Assembly: GCF_004005495.1 (NCBI RefSeq) | Contig: NZ_RZYA01000009.1 | Location: forward strand, 242,634 to 306,633 | Reading direction: 5' to 3' | Source of the DNA: Streptomyces antnestii | GTDB lineage: Bacteria; Actinomycetota; Actinomycetes; Streptomycetales; Streptomycetaceae | DNA: 64,000 nucleotides | Part shown: positions 42,194 to 51,003 of the stretch, in pieces | How the letters are laid out: each line of letters begins with the position of its first letter | Position numbering within the stretch: position 1 is the first letter of the stretch | Notes under the pieces: generated by a model | Told to the model about the DNA's origin: nothing | The model's database searches: none | Seen by the model: the letters and a program-made list of their open reading frames with translations, nothing else | Program-made: the position numbers and the translations under genes

Positions 42194-43531
42194 ATGGCAG
42201 CCCCCCGGTACAAGACGCTGGTCGACGCGCTCGCATCCGACATCCGGAGCGGGCGGCTCGCCGCGGGCGCACGGCTGCCGACCCACCGCGGGCTCGCCGC
42301 CCGTGAGGGTATCGCCGTGGTGACCGCGACCCGGGTGTACGCCGAGCTGGAGACGATGGGGCTGGTGAGCCGGGAACAGGGACGGGGAACGTTCGTGCGC
42401 GACCTGGCGATTCCCGCCGGTCACGGTATCGATCAGCAGGTCGTCGCCAGGGACGCGGTCGACCTCAACTTCAACTACCCGTCGCTGCCCGGGCAGGCCG
42501 ACCTCCTTCGGCAGGCCCTGCGCGAGGTGGCCGGGTCCGGTGACCTCGACTCGCTGCTGCGCTATCAGCCGCATCCAGGGCGTCCCCAGGACAGGGCCTC
42601 GATCGCGCGGCACCTGAGGTGTCGTGGCATCGCCACCGACGCGGACCGGATCCTCGTCGTCAACGGTGCGCAGCACGGCCTGGCCATCACCGTCATGGCC
42701 ACGCTCAACGCAGGTGACGTCGTCGCGGTCGACGCGCTCACCTACCCGGGGTTCAAGGTGCTCGCGCACGCCTTCCATCTCGACCTGGAACCCGTCCCCG
42801 TAACCGCCGGCGGGCCGGATCTCGACGCCCTGGAGAAGCTGTGCGCGACCCGCCCGGTGCGCGCGGTCTACACCATGCCCACCCTGCACAACCCTCTCGG
42901 CTGGGTCATGTCCGCGACGGACCGGACCCGCCTCGTCGGGATCGCCCGCCGGCACGGCGCGCTCATCATCGAAGACGCCTCCTACGCCTACCTGGTGGAG
43001 GACCCTCCCCCGCCGCTGGCCGCGACCGCGCCGGACCTCACCGTCTACGTGTCGGGACTGTCCAAGAGCGTCGCCACGGGACTGCGGGTCGGCTACGTCG
43101 TCGCGCCGCTCTCCGTCGTGCCCTCGCTCGAACGCGCGATCCGGGCGACCACCTGGAACACGCCGGCCCTGACCACCGCGATCGTGTGCCGCTGGCTGGA
43201 GGACGGCACGGTGGACCACCTGGAAGCGCGCAAACGGGACGACGCCACGGCCCGCCAGGCTCTCGCGCGACAAGAGCTGGCGGGCCTGCCGTTCGTCAGC
43301 CACCCCGCGTCCTACTTCACCTGGCTGCCGCTGCCCGACGACGCACGCGCCGACCGCCTGACGGCCACGCTCGCGCGCCGGCACATCTCGGTGTCGACGG
43401 CCGAGCCGTTCACCACCTCGACGCACACACCGCAGGCGCTCCGCCTCGCACTGGGCTCGACCGATCTGGACAGCCTCCGGGCGACGCTGCGTACCGTGCG
43501 CCGCGTCGCGGTCGAGGACGCCTTCGCCTGA
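42194..43531 (+). CDS. MocR-type GntR-aminotransferase fusion regulator
   Basis: 445 residues. A GntR winged helix (KTLVDALASDIRSGRLAAGARLPT, ELETMGLVSREQGRGTFV) occupies residues 5-70. Residues 85-440 are a fold-type I aminotransferase-like domain with the PLP lysine at Lys291 in SGLSKSVATGLRVGY. Such regulators sense PLP or amino acids. The first ATG in frame with the winged helix (42194) is adjacent to the predicted initiation point. It is divergent from the DJ-1/PfpI gene, the likely target, and is followed at once by a small hairpin. Confidence 0.92.
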   Translation: MAAPRYKTLVDALASDIRSGRLAAGARLPTHRGLAAREGIAVVTATRVYAELETMGLVSREQGRGTFVRDLAIPAGHGIDQQVVARDAVDLNFNYPSLPGQADLLRQALREVAGSGDLDSLLRYQPHPGRPQDRASIARHLRCRGIATDADRILVVNGAQHGLAITVMATLNAGDVVAVDALTYPGFKVLAHAFHLDLEPVPVTAGGPDLDALEKLCATRPVRAVYTMPTLHNPLGWVMSATDRTRLVGIARRHGALIIEDASYAYLVEDPPPPLAATAPDLTVYVSGLSKSVATGLRVGYVVAPLSVVPSLERAIRATTWNTPALTTAIVCRWLEDGTVDHLEARKRDDATARQALARQELAGLPFVSHPASYFTWLPLPDDARADRLTATLARRHISVSTAEPFTTSTHTPQALRLALGSTDLDSLRATLRTVRRVAVEDAFA

Positions 43532-43566
43532 AACTCCCCTCGATCAGGGGTGGTCAGGGGCAGGAC

Positions 43567-46500
43567 TCACTCCTCGTCGCGCAGCCGGGCGGTCAGGGAG
43601 CTCAGCTCCTCGGCCTGCTCGGTGTGACCGAGGGCGGTCAGCCGGGAGACCGCCGCGTCGAGACGGGTGAGAGCCGAGGCCGGGCGTTCCAGATAGATAC
43701 CCTCCACAGCGCCCGCGAGGCGCACGCACTCGGTCCACTCGCCGACGCGGTCGTCGTCCTTTCCCGGGTCGCCGAGCAGGGCGAGGGCCCTGTCCAGGGC
43801 GGCCAGGGCGTCGTCGTACTCACCCACGTAGGCGTTGACCCGCCCGTGTTCGTAGGCCAGGGCGGTGTCCAGGGAACGGCCCTGGGACTCGTACGCGGCG
43901 GCGCGTGCCTCGTCCGCGATCCGGCCGGCGTCGGCGAGGAAGACGCGGGCGTCGGCCAGGCCGTCGGAACCCTGCTGCTGGGCCTGCAGCCGGGCGAGTT
44001 CGCGCAGGCCGTTGCTGAGCTGCTCGTAGCGCGGAGCCCGCGCGTGGGCGGCGAGTGCCTGGTCGGCGGCCTCGCGGGCCCGGCCGAACTCGCCGGACTC
44101 GCCGAGGAGTACGGCGGTCTCCACCGCGATCATGGCGTGGCTCCCCGGGTCGTCGTCCCAGCCGGCCGACTCGGCGGCCAGGGTGACGAACTCGGCCGTG
44201 GCGGCCTTGAGGTCGTCCCCCGCGTGCAGCGCTCGGGCGCGGGTCAGACGCAGCTGGGCGAGGAGCCGGTCGTCGACCTTTCCGGCGGCGACGTCCGGTT
44301 CGGCCAGCAGGGAGTCGAGCAGAGCGATGCAGTCCTCTACGCGGCCCAGGTCGAGGGAGAGCTGCGCCGCGTTGCTGTAGGTGCAGAACGCGTCCGTCCG
44401 GCTGCCGCGGCGCAGGTCGAGGTCCGCCGAGCGCGTGAGGTGCCGCAGCGCCTCGTCGGGGCGGCCCAGGTGCATGCACGCCTCGGCCAGATCACCGTGG
44501 AAGCGGGTGGTGTCGATCGTGTCCGCCGGCCAGTCGGCGGCCCGTCGCACGGCCTCGGTCAGGTCCGCGTGCGCGGCCTGCGCGTCCCGGAGGCCGAGCT
44601 GGATGCGGCCGCGCAGTCCGAGCGCGCGGGGCAGGTGCCAGGCGGGGCCCCGCGCCTTGAGCCGGTCGAGGAGGGCGTCGATCTCGGTGACCGCGGCGGG
44701 CAGGTCGCCGGCGATGGCGTGGGTGCCGGCCCGCAGCAGCAGGGCGCCGGACACCTGCCCGGCGAGGTCGTGCCGGGTGGCGAACGCGTGCAGCACGTCC
44801 ACCTCCGCGAGGACCGCGGCGACGTGCTCGTCACTCCGGAAGGTCTGCAGGCGCAGGCCGAACACGGTCGCCCTCAGGCGCAGCAGTCGCGCCTCCAGGT
44901 ACGGGGCGAGGCCGGACGTCCCCTCGTGCAGCCGGACCATGCCCGCGTGGGCGGTGGTGAGCGCGGTGGCCTTGGCCTTCGCGGCGTCAACTTCAGCTCG
45001 GTCAGGCTCGGTTGGGTCAGGCTCGGTTGGGTCAGGCTGGGCTCCGGCAGCCTCCGCACCCTCGACGTCGGCTCCGTCAGGCTTGCTTCGGCCAGCCTCG
45101 GCACCGTCAGCCTGGGCCCCCTCGGCCCCGGCTCCGTCAGCCTCGGTTGGGCCAGCCTTGGCTGGGTCAGCCTCGGCTCCGAGGGCCTCCGTGCCCTCGG
45201 CCTCCGCCCCGCGGGTCTCCGTTCCGTCCGCCTCGGCTCCGTCGGCGGCCTGTGTGGTGGGGAGTTCGGCGGTGGCGAGCAGGGCGCAGGCTCGGGAGAC
45301 CGCCGCGTGACCCGGCTCCCCCGCGTCGTCGTACAGGGCTGCGGCCTCCTCGTGGAGGGCGGCGGCGTCGGCGAACTCGTCCCTCTCGCCCGCCCGGTTC
45401 GCCTCCTCGGCCAGCAGGTCCGCGCGCAGCTGCACGAGCGGGCCCACGGCCGGATCGTCGGGGTGGGCGTAGTCCCGGGCGGCCGCGAGCGTCCGCAGCC
45501 GCGCCCAGCAGGCTTGTGCGTCGGGGTGCCCTTCCCGCTCCAAGTCCCTTGCTCGGACGATGAGTTCGGGCAGGGATTCGGGAAGGGTGGCGGTGGTACG
45601 GGCGGTGGGTGCGGCAAGGGGGGCGGCCGGATCCGCGTCGTCGAGGCCGCGGTGTCGCAGGGTCAGTTCCAGGGTTTCCAGGAGCGGGGCGCTGTCGAGA
45701 CGGGCCCTGCGGCGGTCGGCGTGGGCCGTGGTTCCGTTGCGGGCGTCGAAGCGGGCGGCCAGGTCGTCGGCGCGCCCGCGCACCTCGGCGCGCAGCCCGG
45801 CCACCGTCCAGGTGCGGCCCGCGTATCCGGCGGCGGGCAGCCCGCCGTGGCCGAGGTGCTCGACGCGCTGGAGGAGAACCTCCACGCCTGTGAGGAAGCC
45901 GAGCAGGTCCAGCGGCGAGTCGACCTCGTCGAACAGGTTCCGGTTCTCGGCGAGCAGTTCGAGGCCGCGCGCCTCGTTGCCGGTCAGTGCGCAGAACTCC
46001 AGGTGTCTGCCGACCTCCTGGGACATCGAGGCGTTGCGGCGGCAGGCCCGGTAGCCCGAGAGGTGCAGTTCGCGGGCCCGGTCGGTGCGGCCGCTGCGCA
46101 GCAGGGGCAACAGGGCGTGCGAGACGGAGCAGGCCGGCTCCTCCTGGCAGGATTCCTTTCCGGCCAGGACGGGTTCCCAGGCGCGCAGCGCCCGCTCGTC
46201 GTCGCCCGCCGTGACGTGGTGGAGGGCGCGCTCGCGGATCTCGCAGGCCTCGCAGTCGCTGAGCTCGGTGCGGGTGCGGGCGGCCCACAACTCGTAGGCG
46301 GGGACGGTGTCTTCGCCCGTGTGGGCTGCGAGCTGGTACGCCTGTCCGTAGTAGGGCTGGAGGCCGAGGCCGGCCTTCTCGTACCGGTCGCGCATCTCGT
46401 TCAGCCACTGGCGCAGGCTGGCGAGAGGTATCTCGGGCAGCGCGACCAGCGCGTTGGCCACCCACTTGAACCGCCAGAACAGCATGTGCCGCAGGCGCTC

Positions 46501-46764
46501 GTCGAAGATGTCGGGCTGCTCATCGAAGAGGGTGAGCAGACGGGCGAAGACGACGGGCGACTTCCGGGGTTCGGAGCCGTACGTGTACGCCTCCTGGAGT
46601 TCGAGGAGCGCGTGGATGAGCGGGACGGGCTGCGCGAACTGCTCGGCGGCGTCGACGAGTTCCTCGGCGGTGAGGGTGCGGGTGCGGCCGTAGGGGCGCC
46701 GGTCGTTCTCCTGGAGCGCCCGGTACAGCTCGTCGGTGTTCTGGGGACTGGGTGCGGTCGGCAT
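43567..46764 (-). CDS. Large TPR-rich protein of the HSP90 module
   Basis: 1065 residues. An N-terminal helical region (MPTAPSPQNTDELYRAL, ELVDAAEQFAQPVPLIHALLEL) is followed by many TPR-like helix pairs (LRLTRARALHAGDDLKAATAEF, YEHGRVNAYVGEYDDALAALDRAL). Two parts are separated near residues 506-594 by a low-complexity stretch of Gly-Ala-Glu repeats (see the repeat entry). I do not recognise a named family. TPR repeats bind partner proteins, and the HSP90-family gene immediately upstream (2-bp gap) is the obvious partner. It is last in a three-gene unit. The start at 46764 is the first codon opening the conserved frame. Confidence 0.82.
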   Translation of the reverse strand: MPTAPSPQNTDELYRALQENDRRPYGRTRTLTAEELVDAAEQFAQPVPLIHALLELQEAYTYGSEPRKSPVVFARLLTLFDEQPDIFDERLRHMLFWRFKWVANALVALPEIPLASLRQWLNEMRDRYEKAGLGLQPYYGQAYQLAAHTGEDTVPAYELWAARTRTELSDCEACEIRERALHHVTAGDDERALRAWEPVLAGKESCQEEPACSVSHALLPLLRSGRTDRARELHLSGYRACRRNASMSQEVGRHLEFCALTGNEARGLELLAENRNLFDEVDSPLDLLGFLTGVEVLLQRVEHLGHGGLPAAGYAGRTWTVAGLRAEVRGRADDLAARFDARNGTTAHADRRRARLDSAPLLETLELTLRHRGLDDADPAAPLAAPTARTTATLPESLPELIVRARDLEREGHPDAQACWARLRTLAAARDYAHPDDPAVGPLVQLRADLLAEEANRAGERDEFADAAALHEEAAALYDDAGEPGHAAVSRACALLATAELPTTQAADGAEADGTETRGAEAEGTEALGAEADPAKAGPTEADGAGAEGAQADGAEAGRSKPDGADVEGAEAAGAQPDPTEPDPTEPDRAEVDAAKAKATALTTAHAGMVRLHEGTSGLAPYLEARLLRLRATVFGLRLQTFRSDEHVAAVLAEVDVLHAFATRHDLAGQVSGALLLRAGTHAIAGDLPAAVTEIDALLDRLKARGPAWHLPRALGLRGRIQLGLRDAQAAHADLTEAVRRAADWPADTIDTTRFHGDLAEACMHLGRPDEALRHLTRSADLDLRRGSRTDAFCTYSNAAQLSLDLGRVEDCIALLDSLLAEPDVAAGKVDDRLLAQLRLTRARALHAGDDLKAATAEFVTLAAESAGWDDDPGSHAMIAVETAVLLGESGEFGRAREAADQALAAHARAPRYEQLSNGLRELARLQAQQQGSDGLADARVFLADAGRIADEARAAAYESQGRSLDTALAYEHGRVNAYVGEYDDALAALDRALALLGDPGKDDDRVGEWTECVRLAGAVEGIYLERPASALTRLDAAVSRLTALGHTEQAEELSSLTARLRDEE
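44990..45250 (-). repeat. Imperfect short tandem repeats coding a Gly/Ala/Glu/Asp-rich spacer
   Basis: Runs of 15-30 bp units, for example gtcaggctcggttgg twice in a row (45001-45030), encode a string of GAEADGTE- and DPTEP-type segments in the TPR protein. The region is expected to be disordered and length-variable. Confidence 0.85.
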
Positions 46765-46766
46765 CG

Positions 46767-48623
46767 TCAGCTGTCCTTGCGGAGGGCGTGGGCGAGGAGG
46801 TCGAGGAAGGAGCGGTTGATGAGGCTCGACTCGGCGGGCCTGAGCGGGCGCCGGGAGAGCATCGCGGCCTGTCCGTAGAGGGCTTCGGCGCTGGTGCGGG
46901 CCAGTTCGGGCTCGTCGATGGTGACGGCGGTGCGGACCAGCGGGTTCAGCTGGTTGAGGATCAGCTGGGCCCGCGGTGCCTCCTGGCGCAGGGCCCCGAG
47001 GATGTCGCCCCACAGGCCGCCGTCCTGCTCGCGGGCGAGCTGGGAGCGGGTGCGCTCGTGCCGGGCCTCGCGGCTGTCCACCAGGAGGGCGGGTGCGGAG
47101 GCGGGGTGGAAGGTCCGCAGCGCGACGTCGCAGTCGAACACGGCGAGCGCGTCACGGGCCACGGCGAGGTAGGCCGCGGCGGCGAGTTCCGTCTCCCGGT
47201 CGACGGGGTCGAGGTGGGCGGTGAGGGTCGCCGGGTCGAGGTCGGCGACGGTGACCTCGGGCCTGATCTCGGGCAGCCGGTGGACCAGTTCACGGTCGTA
47301 GGTGTAGCCGCCGTTGACGACGCCGAGCCCGGCGGCGGAGGCGATCGCCGCGACCTGCCGGAACTCCTCCACGCTGGACGTCACGAGCACGGTGCGGTGG
47401 GTGCGCGCGAACTCGTCGAGGGTGGAGTGCCCGTCCGTGGTCTCGAACGGCAGCCAGGGCAGCAGCATCCGCAGGATCTCGTCGTCGTGCACGGCGAGCG
47501 ACTTCACGGCCAGGTGGTGGGCCTGGAGGAAGCGGGCGAGGAGGTCCGGGTCGCTGGCGGCGGCCCGGGCGATCCATGCGCGCAGCCGCTCGGCGAGCGC
47601 GTCACGGACGGCGGCGAGGGTGTCGTCCTCGTAGAGGGACTCGCGGGACGCCGTCGGGCGCAGGCTCTCGGCGTCGACGACGCAGCGGACGAAGAAGGCC
47701 CACTCGGGCAGGATCTCCTCGGCCTGCTCGGACAGCAGCATGCCCTTGACGTGCACGCGGTGGCCGTGGCGGCGGCCCGCCGGCACGGCCTCGGGCAGCA
47801 CGCAGGCGATGCCCTTCAGGCCCACGGCCGGCAGGTCCAGCTCGATGGTGTCCAGTGGCGTGAACCCGAAGATCTCGCCACCGTACGCGGCCAGCGCCCG
47901 GGAGCGGGCGCCCGGCGTGGGGTACGTGCGCGTCCAGGGCGCGGGCTCGGGGTTGACGGGCGCACCCGGGCCGCCGGTACCACCTGCGCCGTCGTCGAAG
48001 GTGACCGGGTGGCGCAGCAAGGAGCCGAAGTGGCGGGCCAGCTCGTGGACTTGTGCCGGGCGGGTCCACTCGCCCGCGTCGGCGCGCGGCGTGAGGGTGA
48101 CGGTGGTGCCGGGCCGGGGGCGGGCGGAGGAGGGCAGCGTACGGACGGAGTAGCTGCCGTCGCCGCGTCCCCGCCACTCCACGGTGGGAGCGTCGGGGGT
48201 GCGGGCGGAACGGCTCAGGACGTGGATCTCGTCCGCGACGAGGAAGCAGGAGAGCAGGCCGATGCCGAACTGGCCGATGAAGTCGGCGCGTTGCTCGGCG
48301 ATCTGGTCGGCGCGCTTGCTGCTGCGGCCGATCGTGGCGAGGAACGTGTGCACGTCGGACTCGGTGAGACCGACGCCGTCGTCCTCGACGCGTACCACCC
48401 GCCCGTCGGCGTACAGACGGATGCCGAACGCGTCGGCGGGGGCCGCGGGTTCGAGGCCGCGCCGCGCGGTCAGTGCGTCCACCGCGTTCTGGAGGAGTTC
48501 GCGCAGGTAGACGCGGGGGCTCGAGTAGAGGTGGTGGGAGAGGAGATCGACGAGGCCGCGCAGATCCACCTGGAAGGTGCGGTCGGTGCCGGCCGGGCGG
48601 GGCGGGGTGTCGGGCAGAGTCAT
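46767..48623 (-). CDS. HSP90 family ATPase (HtpG-like)
   Basis: 618 residues. The GHKL ATP-binding motifs are present: RELLQNAVDALTARRG (41-56, with Glu42 and Asn46), DDGVGLTES (81-89) and IGQFGIGLLSCFLVADE (116-132). A middle domain (GMLLSEQAEEILPEWAFFVRCVVDAESLRPTASRESLYED) includes the catalytic loop Arg of HSP90. The C-terminal part is short for dimerisation and diverged. It is smaller and less conserved than housekeeping HtpG and is one of a Streptomyces-type second class. Its likely clients or partners are the TPR protein that starts 2 bp after it and the unrecognised protein before it. Confidence 0.9.
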   Translation of the reverse strand: MTLPDTPPRPAGTDRTFQVDLRGLVDLLSHHLYSSPRVYLRELLQNAVDALTARRGLEPAAPADAFGIRLYADGRVVRVEDDGVGLTESDVHTFLATIGRSSKRADQIAEQRADFIGQFGIGLLSCFLVADEIHVLSRSARTPDAPTVEWRGRGDGSYSVRTLPSSARPRPGTTVTLTPRADAGEWTRPAQVHELARHFGSLLRHPVTFDDGAGGTGGPGAPVNPEPAPWTRTYPTPGARSRALAAYGGEIFGFTPLDTIELDLPAVGLKGIACVLPEAVPAGRRHGHRVHVKGMLLSEQAEEILPEWAFFVRCVVDAESLRPTASRESLYEDDTLAAVRDALAERLRAWIARAAASDPDLLARFLQAHHLAVKSLAVHDDEILRMLLPWLPFETTDGHSTLDEFARTHRTVLVTSSVEEFRQVAAIASAAGLGVVNGGYTYDRELVHRLPEIRPEVTVADLDPATLTAHLDPVDRETELAAAAYLAVARDALAVFDCDVALRTFHPASAPALLVDSREARHERTRSQLAREQDGGLWGDILGALRQEAPRAQLILNQLNPLVRTAVTIDEPELARTSAEALYGQAAMLSRRPLRPAESSLINRSFLDLLAHALRKDS

Positions 48624-48670
48624 CAGGCAGTCCGGGGTGAGGTGTTCGAGGATGACGGGCGGGCGCGGAG

Positions 48671-49657
48671 TCAGACGTGACGCCGGAAGCGGGCGTACGC
48701 CTTCTCCGGCTGCGTCATGTACTTCCAGGGCCAGGGGGTGCAGGCGCCTTGGAGATCCCGGAAGACGCGTGGCAACGCGATGCTCTCGGAAGCCAGCGAC
48801 AACGCCATGGCGAAGATGTTGAAGTCCTCCTGCCAGCCCGGACGACGCGCATAGGCGGGGTGGAGAATGCTGCGCTCGGCCGCGTCCAGCAACTCGTCCT
48901 GGATATCGGGGGTTACGAGGCAGTCCTCGCTGTCCGACTCCACCCACTCCTCGATGTGGGCCATGGCGATGACACAGCCGATACGGTGGCCCTCGGGCGC
49001 GCCGGCGAACGCCTCGCGGGCGAACGCGAGGGCCTGGCCGGGCTCGCCGCCCCAGCGGGGCTGCAGCTGCGACACCCACTCGATGTGGGTCTCCAGGTCC
49101 AGCGGTTCGCGGCGCAGGGCGGCGTCGAGCCGGGTCCCGTTGATGTCGGGGCCCAGCGACATGCCTCGGCCGGAGGTGAGGAGGCTGCGCCAGGGGGTGA
49201 CCCATTCGGGCCTCGACTCGGCGGCCTCCAGGAGCTGTTCCTCGGCGATGTGGAGCCGCTCGTGGAAGACGCGCCACTGCTCCTGCGTGACGTTCACGGC
49301 GCGGTCGGAGGTACGTGCCTCCCAGCCCCAACTGATGTGCCGCGCACCCGATATGAGCAGAGCCGTAGCCCGGTGCTCCTTGTCCTCCTCGACGGCCCGG
49401 CCGATCCAGCCCTGCACACCGTCGAGTTCGGCCAGTTCGCCCAGGACCTGGTGGTCGCGGCCGAGGTCGAAGGGAGCCAGCGCGGCCTTGACCGCCTCCC
49501 AGTCACCCGCCCCGGCCGCCTCCACCAGCGCGAGCACCCGCGTGTCCCCCAGCGCGCGCGGCGTGTACACGCCGCTGCGCTGTCTGCGCGTGACGGGAAG
49601 GGCGTACGGATCCGCCGCCGGCCTGTCCTCACTCTTTCCGAACAGCTTGCCCAACAT
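48671..49657 (-). CDS. Conserved-looking protein of unknown family, first gene of HSP90 module
   Basis: 328 residues with no motif I can name. It opens with MLGKLFGKSEDRP and a basic patch, and is mainly helical (WEAVKAALAPFDLGRDHQVL, EEQLLEAAESRPEWV, ELLDAAERSILHPAYARRPGW), suggesting TPR- or SEL1-like repeats. There is no signal peptide or membrane segment. The gene lies 47 bp before the HSP90 gene on the same strand. An adaptor or substrate of the HSP90-TPR pair is the simplest reading, but it is not shown by the sequence. Confidence 0.75.
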   Translation of the reverse strand: MLGKLFGKSEDRPAADPYALPVTRRQRSGVYTPRALGDTRVLALVEAAGAGDWEAVKAALAPFDLGRDHQVLGELAELDGVQGWIGRAVEEDKEHRATALLISGARHISWGWEARTSDRAVNVTQEQWRVFHERLHIAEEQLLEAAESRPEWVTPWRSLLTSGRGMSLGPDINGTRLDAALRREPLDLETHIEWVSQLQPRWGGEPGQALAFAREAFAGAPEGHRIGCVIAMAHIEEWVESDSEDCLVTPDIQDELLDAAERSILHPAYARRPGWQEDFNIFAMALSLASESIALPRVFRDLQGACTPWPWKYMTQPEKAYARFRRHV

Positions 49658-49783
49658 GCCGCGCCCTCCCCAGGTCCCGCGTGATCATCCGGTGCAGCAT
49701 AAGGGTGACCACCGACACCGCTTCCACAGGGTTTTCACGGGCACGTCACGGGGCGGGACCGGCCCCGGCACAGCTCCATCTCA

Positions 49784-49812
49784 TTGAGCGCAGGAGCGCC
49801 GGAGCATAGCCT
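49784..49812 (+). promoter_or_regulatory. Predicted promoter of the AraC-family gene
   Basis: ttgagc (49784-49789), a 17-bp spacer and tagcct (49807-49812), a good housekeeping match, 31 bp before the GTG start. Confidence 0.55.
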
Positions 49813-49842
49813 GATGGGAGACGGTGCAGCAGGTGAGAGGCG

Positions 49843-50826
49843 GTGAGGCGCGTGGCCACCCTCGAACGCTTCGTGGTGCTGCGGACGTCGGACATCGAGG
49901 CGTTCCGCGCGAACGTCGCGCAGCTCCTCACACCCCACAAGCTGGCACGCGTCGGCAGCAGTGGTGTGGTGCACGCCGACCTGTCCATGGCCGACCTCGG
50001 ACCGGTGCGGCTGATCCACGGTCGCAACACCGGGGTCGAGCTGCGCGCGGAGCTCACCGAGCAGGTCTCGTACTACGACGTGAATCTCGCGCTGTCCGGC
50101 GTCAACCTCCTGACTGCCGGAGATGAGGAGGTCGTCCTCGGGGAGCGCACCGCCGGGGTCATCTCGCCCCGGATGCTGGCCACGATGCGGCTGAGTGACG
50201 GCTACAGCCAGCTCCACGTCCGGATCGAGCGGCACGCGCTCGAACGGCACCTGGAGGAGCTGCTCGGCAGTGAGGTGCCGGGCCCGATCCGGTTCCGCGC
50301 CGCGATGGATCTGACCCGCCCCGCCGCCGCGTCCTGGTCGCAGGCGGTCCGGCTGCTCGTACGGGACCTCGACACCCCCGACGGCCTGGCGACGACCGGC
50401 GAGCACAACCCGTGGTCCCGGTTCCTGATGACGGGCCTGCTGCTCGCCCAGCCGCACAACTACTCGGAGCAGCTGGAACAGCACCGGCTCGCGCCGCGCC
50501 GGCCTGCGGCGCTCAAGCACGTCATCGACCTCATCGACCAGGACCCGGCGGCGGAGCTCACCGTGGAACGGCTCGCGCTGGCAGCCGGCATGACGCCGCG
50601 CTCGCTCCAGCGCCAGTTCAAGGAGTACGTCGGGATCCCGCCGCGCGAGTACGTCCTGGGCGTCCGGCTGTCCCGCGCCCACCACGACCTGGGGCACGCG
50701 GGGCCCGGAGTCACCGTCGCCGACGTTGCCCTGCGCTGGGGGTTCGCCCATGTACCCCGCTTCGCGGGCGCCTACAAACAGCGCTACGGCGTGTCTCCCT
50801 CGGCGACACTGCGCGGCCGCGCCTGA
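49843..50826 (+). CDS. AraC family transcriptional activator
   Basis: 327 residues. The N-terminal two thirds is an AraC-binding-like domain. Residues 225-325 hold the two helix-turn-helix units (LTVERLALAAGMTPRSLQRQ, then VTVADVALRWGFAHVPRFAGAYKQRYGVSPS). The GTG start follows GAGAGG. It lies upstream of and in line with the aromatic catabolic operon, whose promoter carries two direct repeats spaced as AraC-type sites. The inducer is presumably the pathway substrate. Confidence 0.9.
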   Translation: MRRVATLERFVVLRTSDIEAFRANVAQLLTPHKLARVGSSGVVHADLSMADLGPVRLIHGRNTGVELRAELTEQVSYYDVNLALSGVNLLTAGDEEVVLGERTAGVISPRMLATMRLSDGYSQLHVRIERHALERHLEELLGSEVPGPIRFRAAMDLTRPAAASWSQAVRLLVRDLDTPDGLATTGEHNPWSRFLMTGLLLAQPHNYSEQLEQHRLAPRRPAALKHVIDLIDQDPAAELTVERLALAAGMTPRSLQRQFKEYVGIPPREYVLGVRLSRAHHDLGHAGPGVTVADVALRWGFAHVPRFAGAYKQRYGVSPSATLRGRA

Positions 50827-50866
50827 CACGCGCGCCGAGTGATCTGTGACGGCCGGCATACGTCGT

Positions 50867-50906
50867 GTCGCCCACCGGATCACCCCGTCGCCCAGCGGAT
50901 CGTCAC
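50867..50906 (+). promoter_or_regulatory. Tandem AraC-type activator sites
   Basis: Two units sharing gtcgccca-n-cggatc begin 20 bp apart (50867 and 50887), two helical turns. The second overlaps the weak -35 element, as expected for an AraC activator. Confidence 0.6.
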
Positions 50907-50928
50907 GGCGGCCGGCCGTTCCTAACGT
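50900..50928 (+). promoter_or_regulatory. Predicted promoter of the hydroxyquinol operon
   Basis: A poor -35 tcgtca (50900-50905), 17-bp spacer and -10 taacgt (50923-50928). The weak -35 fits an activator-dependent promoter. Confidence 0.45.
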
Positions 50929-51003
50929 CGTGCCCGTCTCCGAGAGCCGCCGGAGCGGGAGCGCACGGCTCCTCGCCCACGTGAGGGATGCAGAGGGATA
51001 CAC

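Noticed and set aside
42841..46878. 1345-codon plus-strand open frame antisense to the TPR gene
   Set aside because: It is the shadow of the minus-strand TPR gene. Its composition is Gly/Arg/Val-rich without domains, while the minus frame shows TPR pairs.
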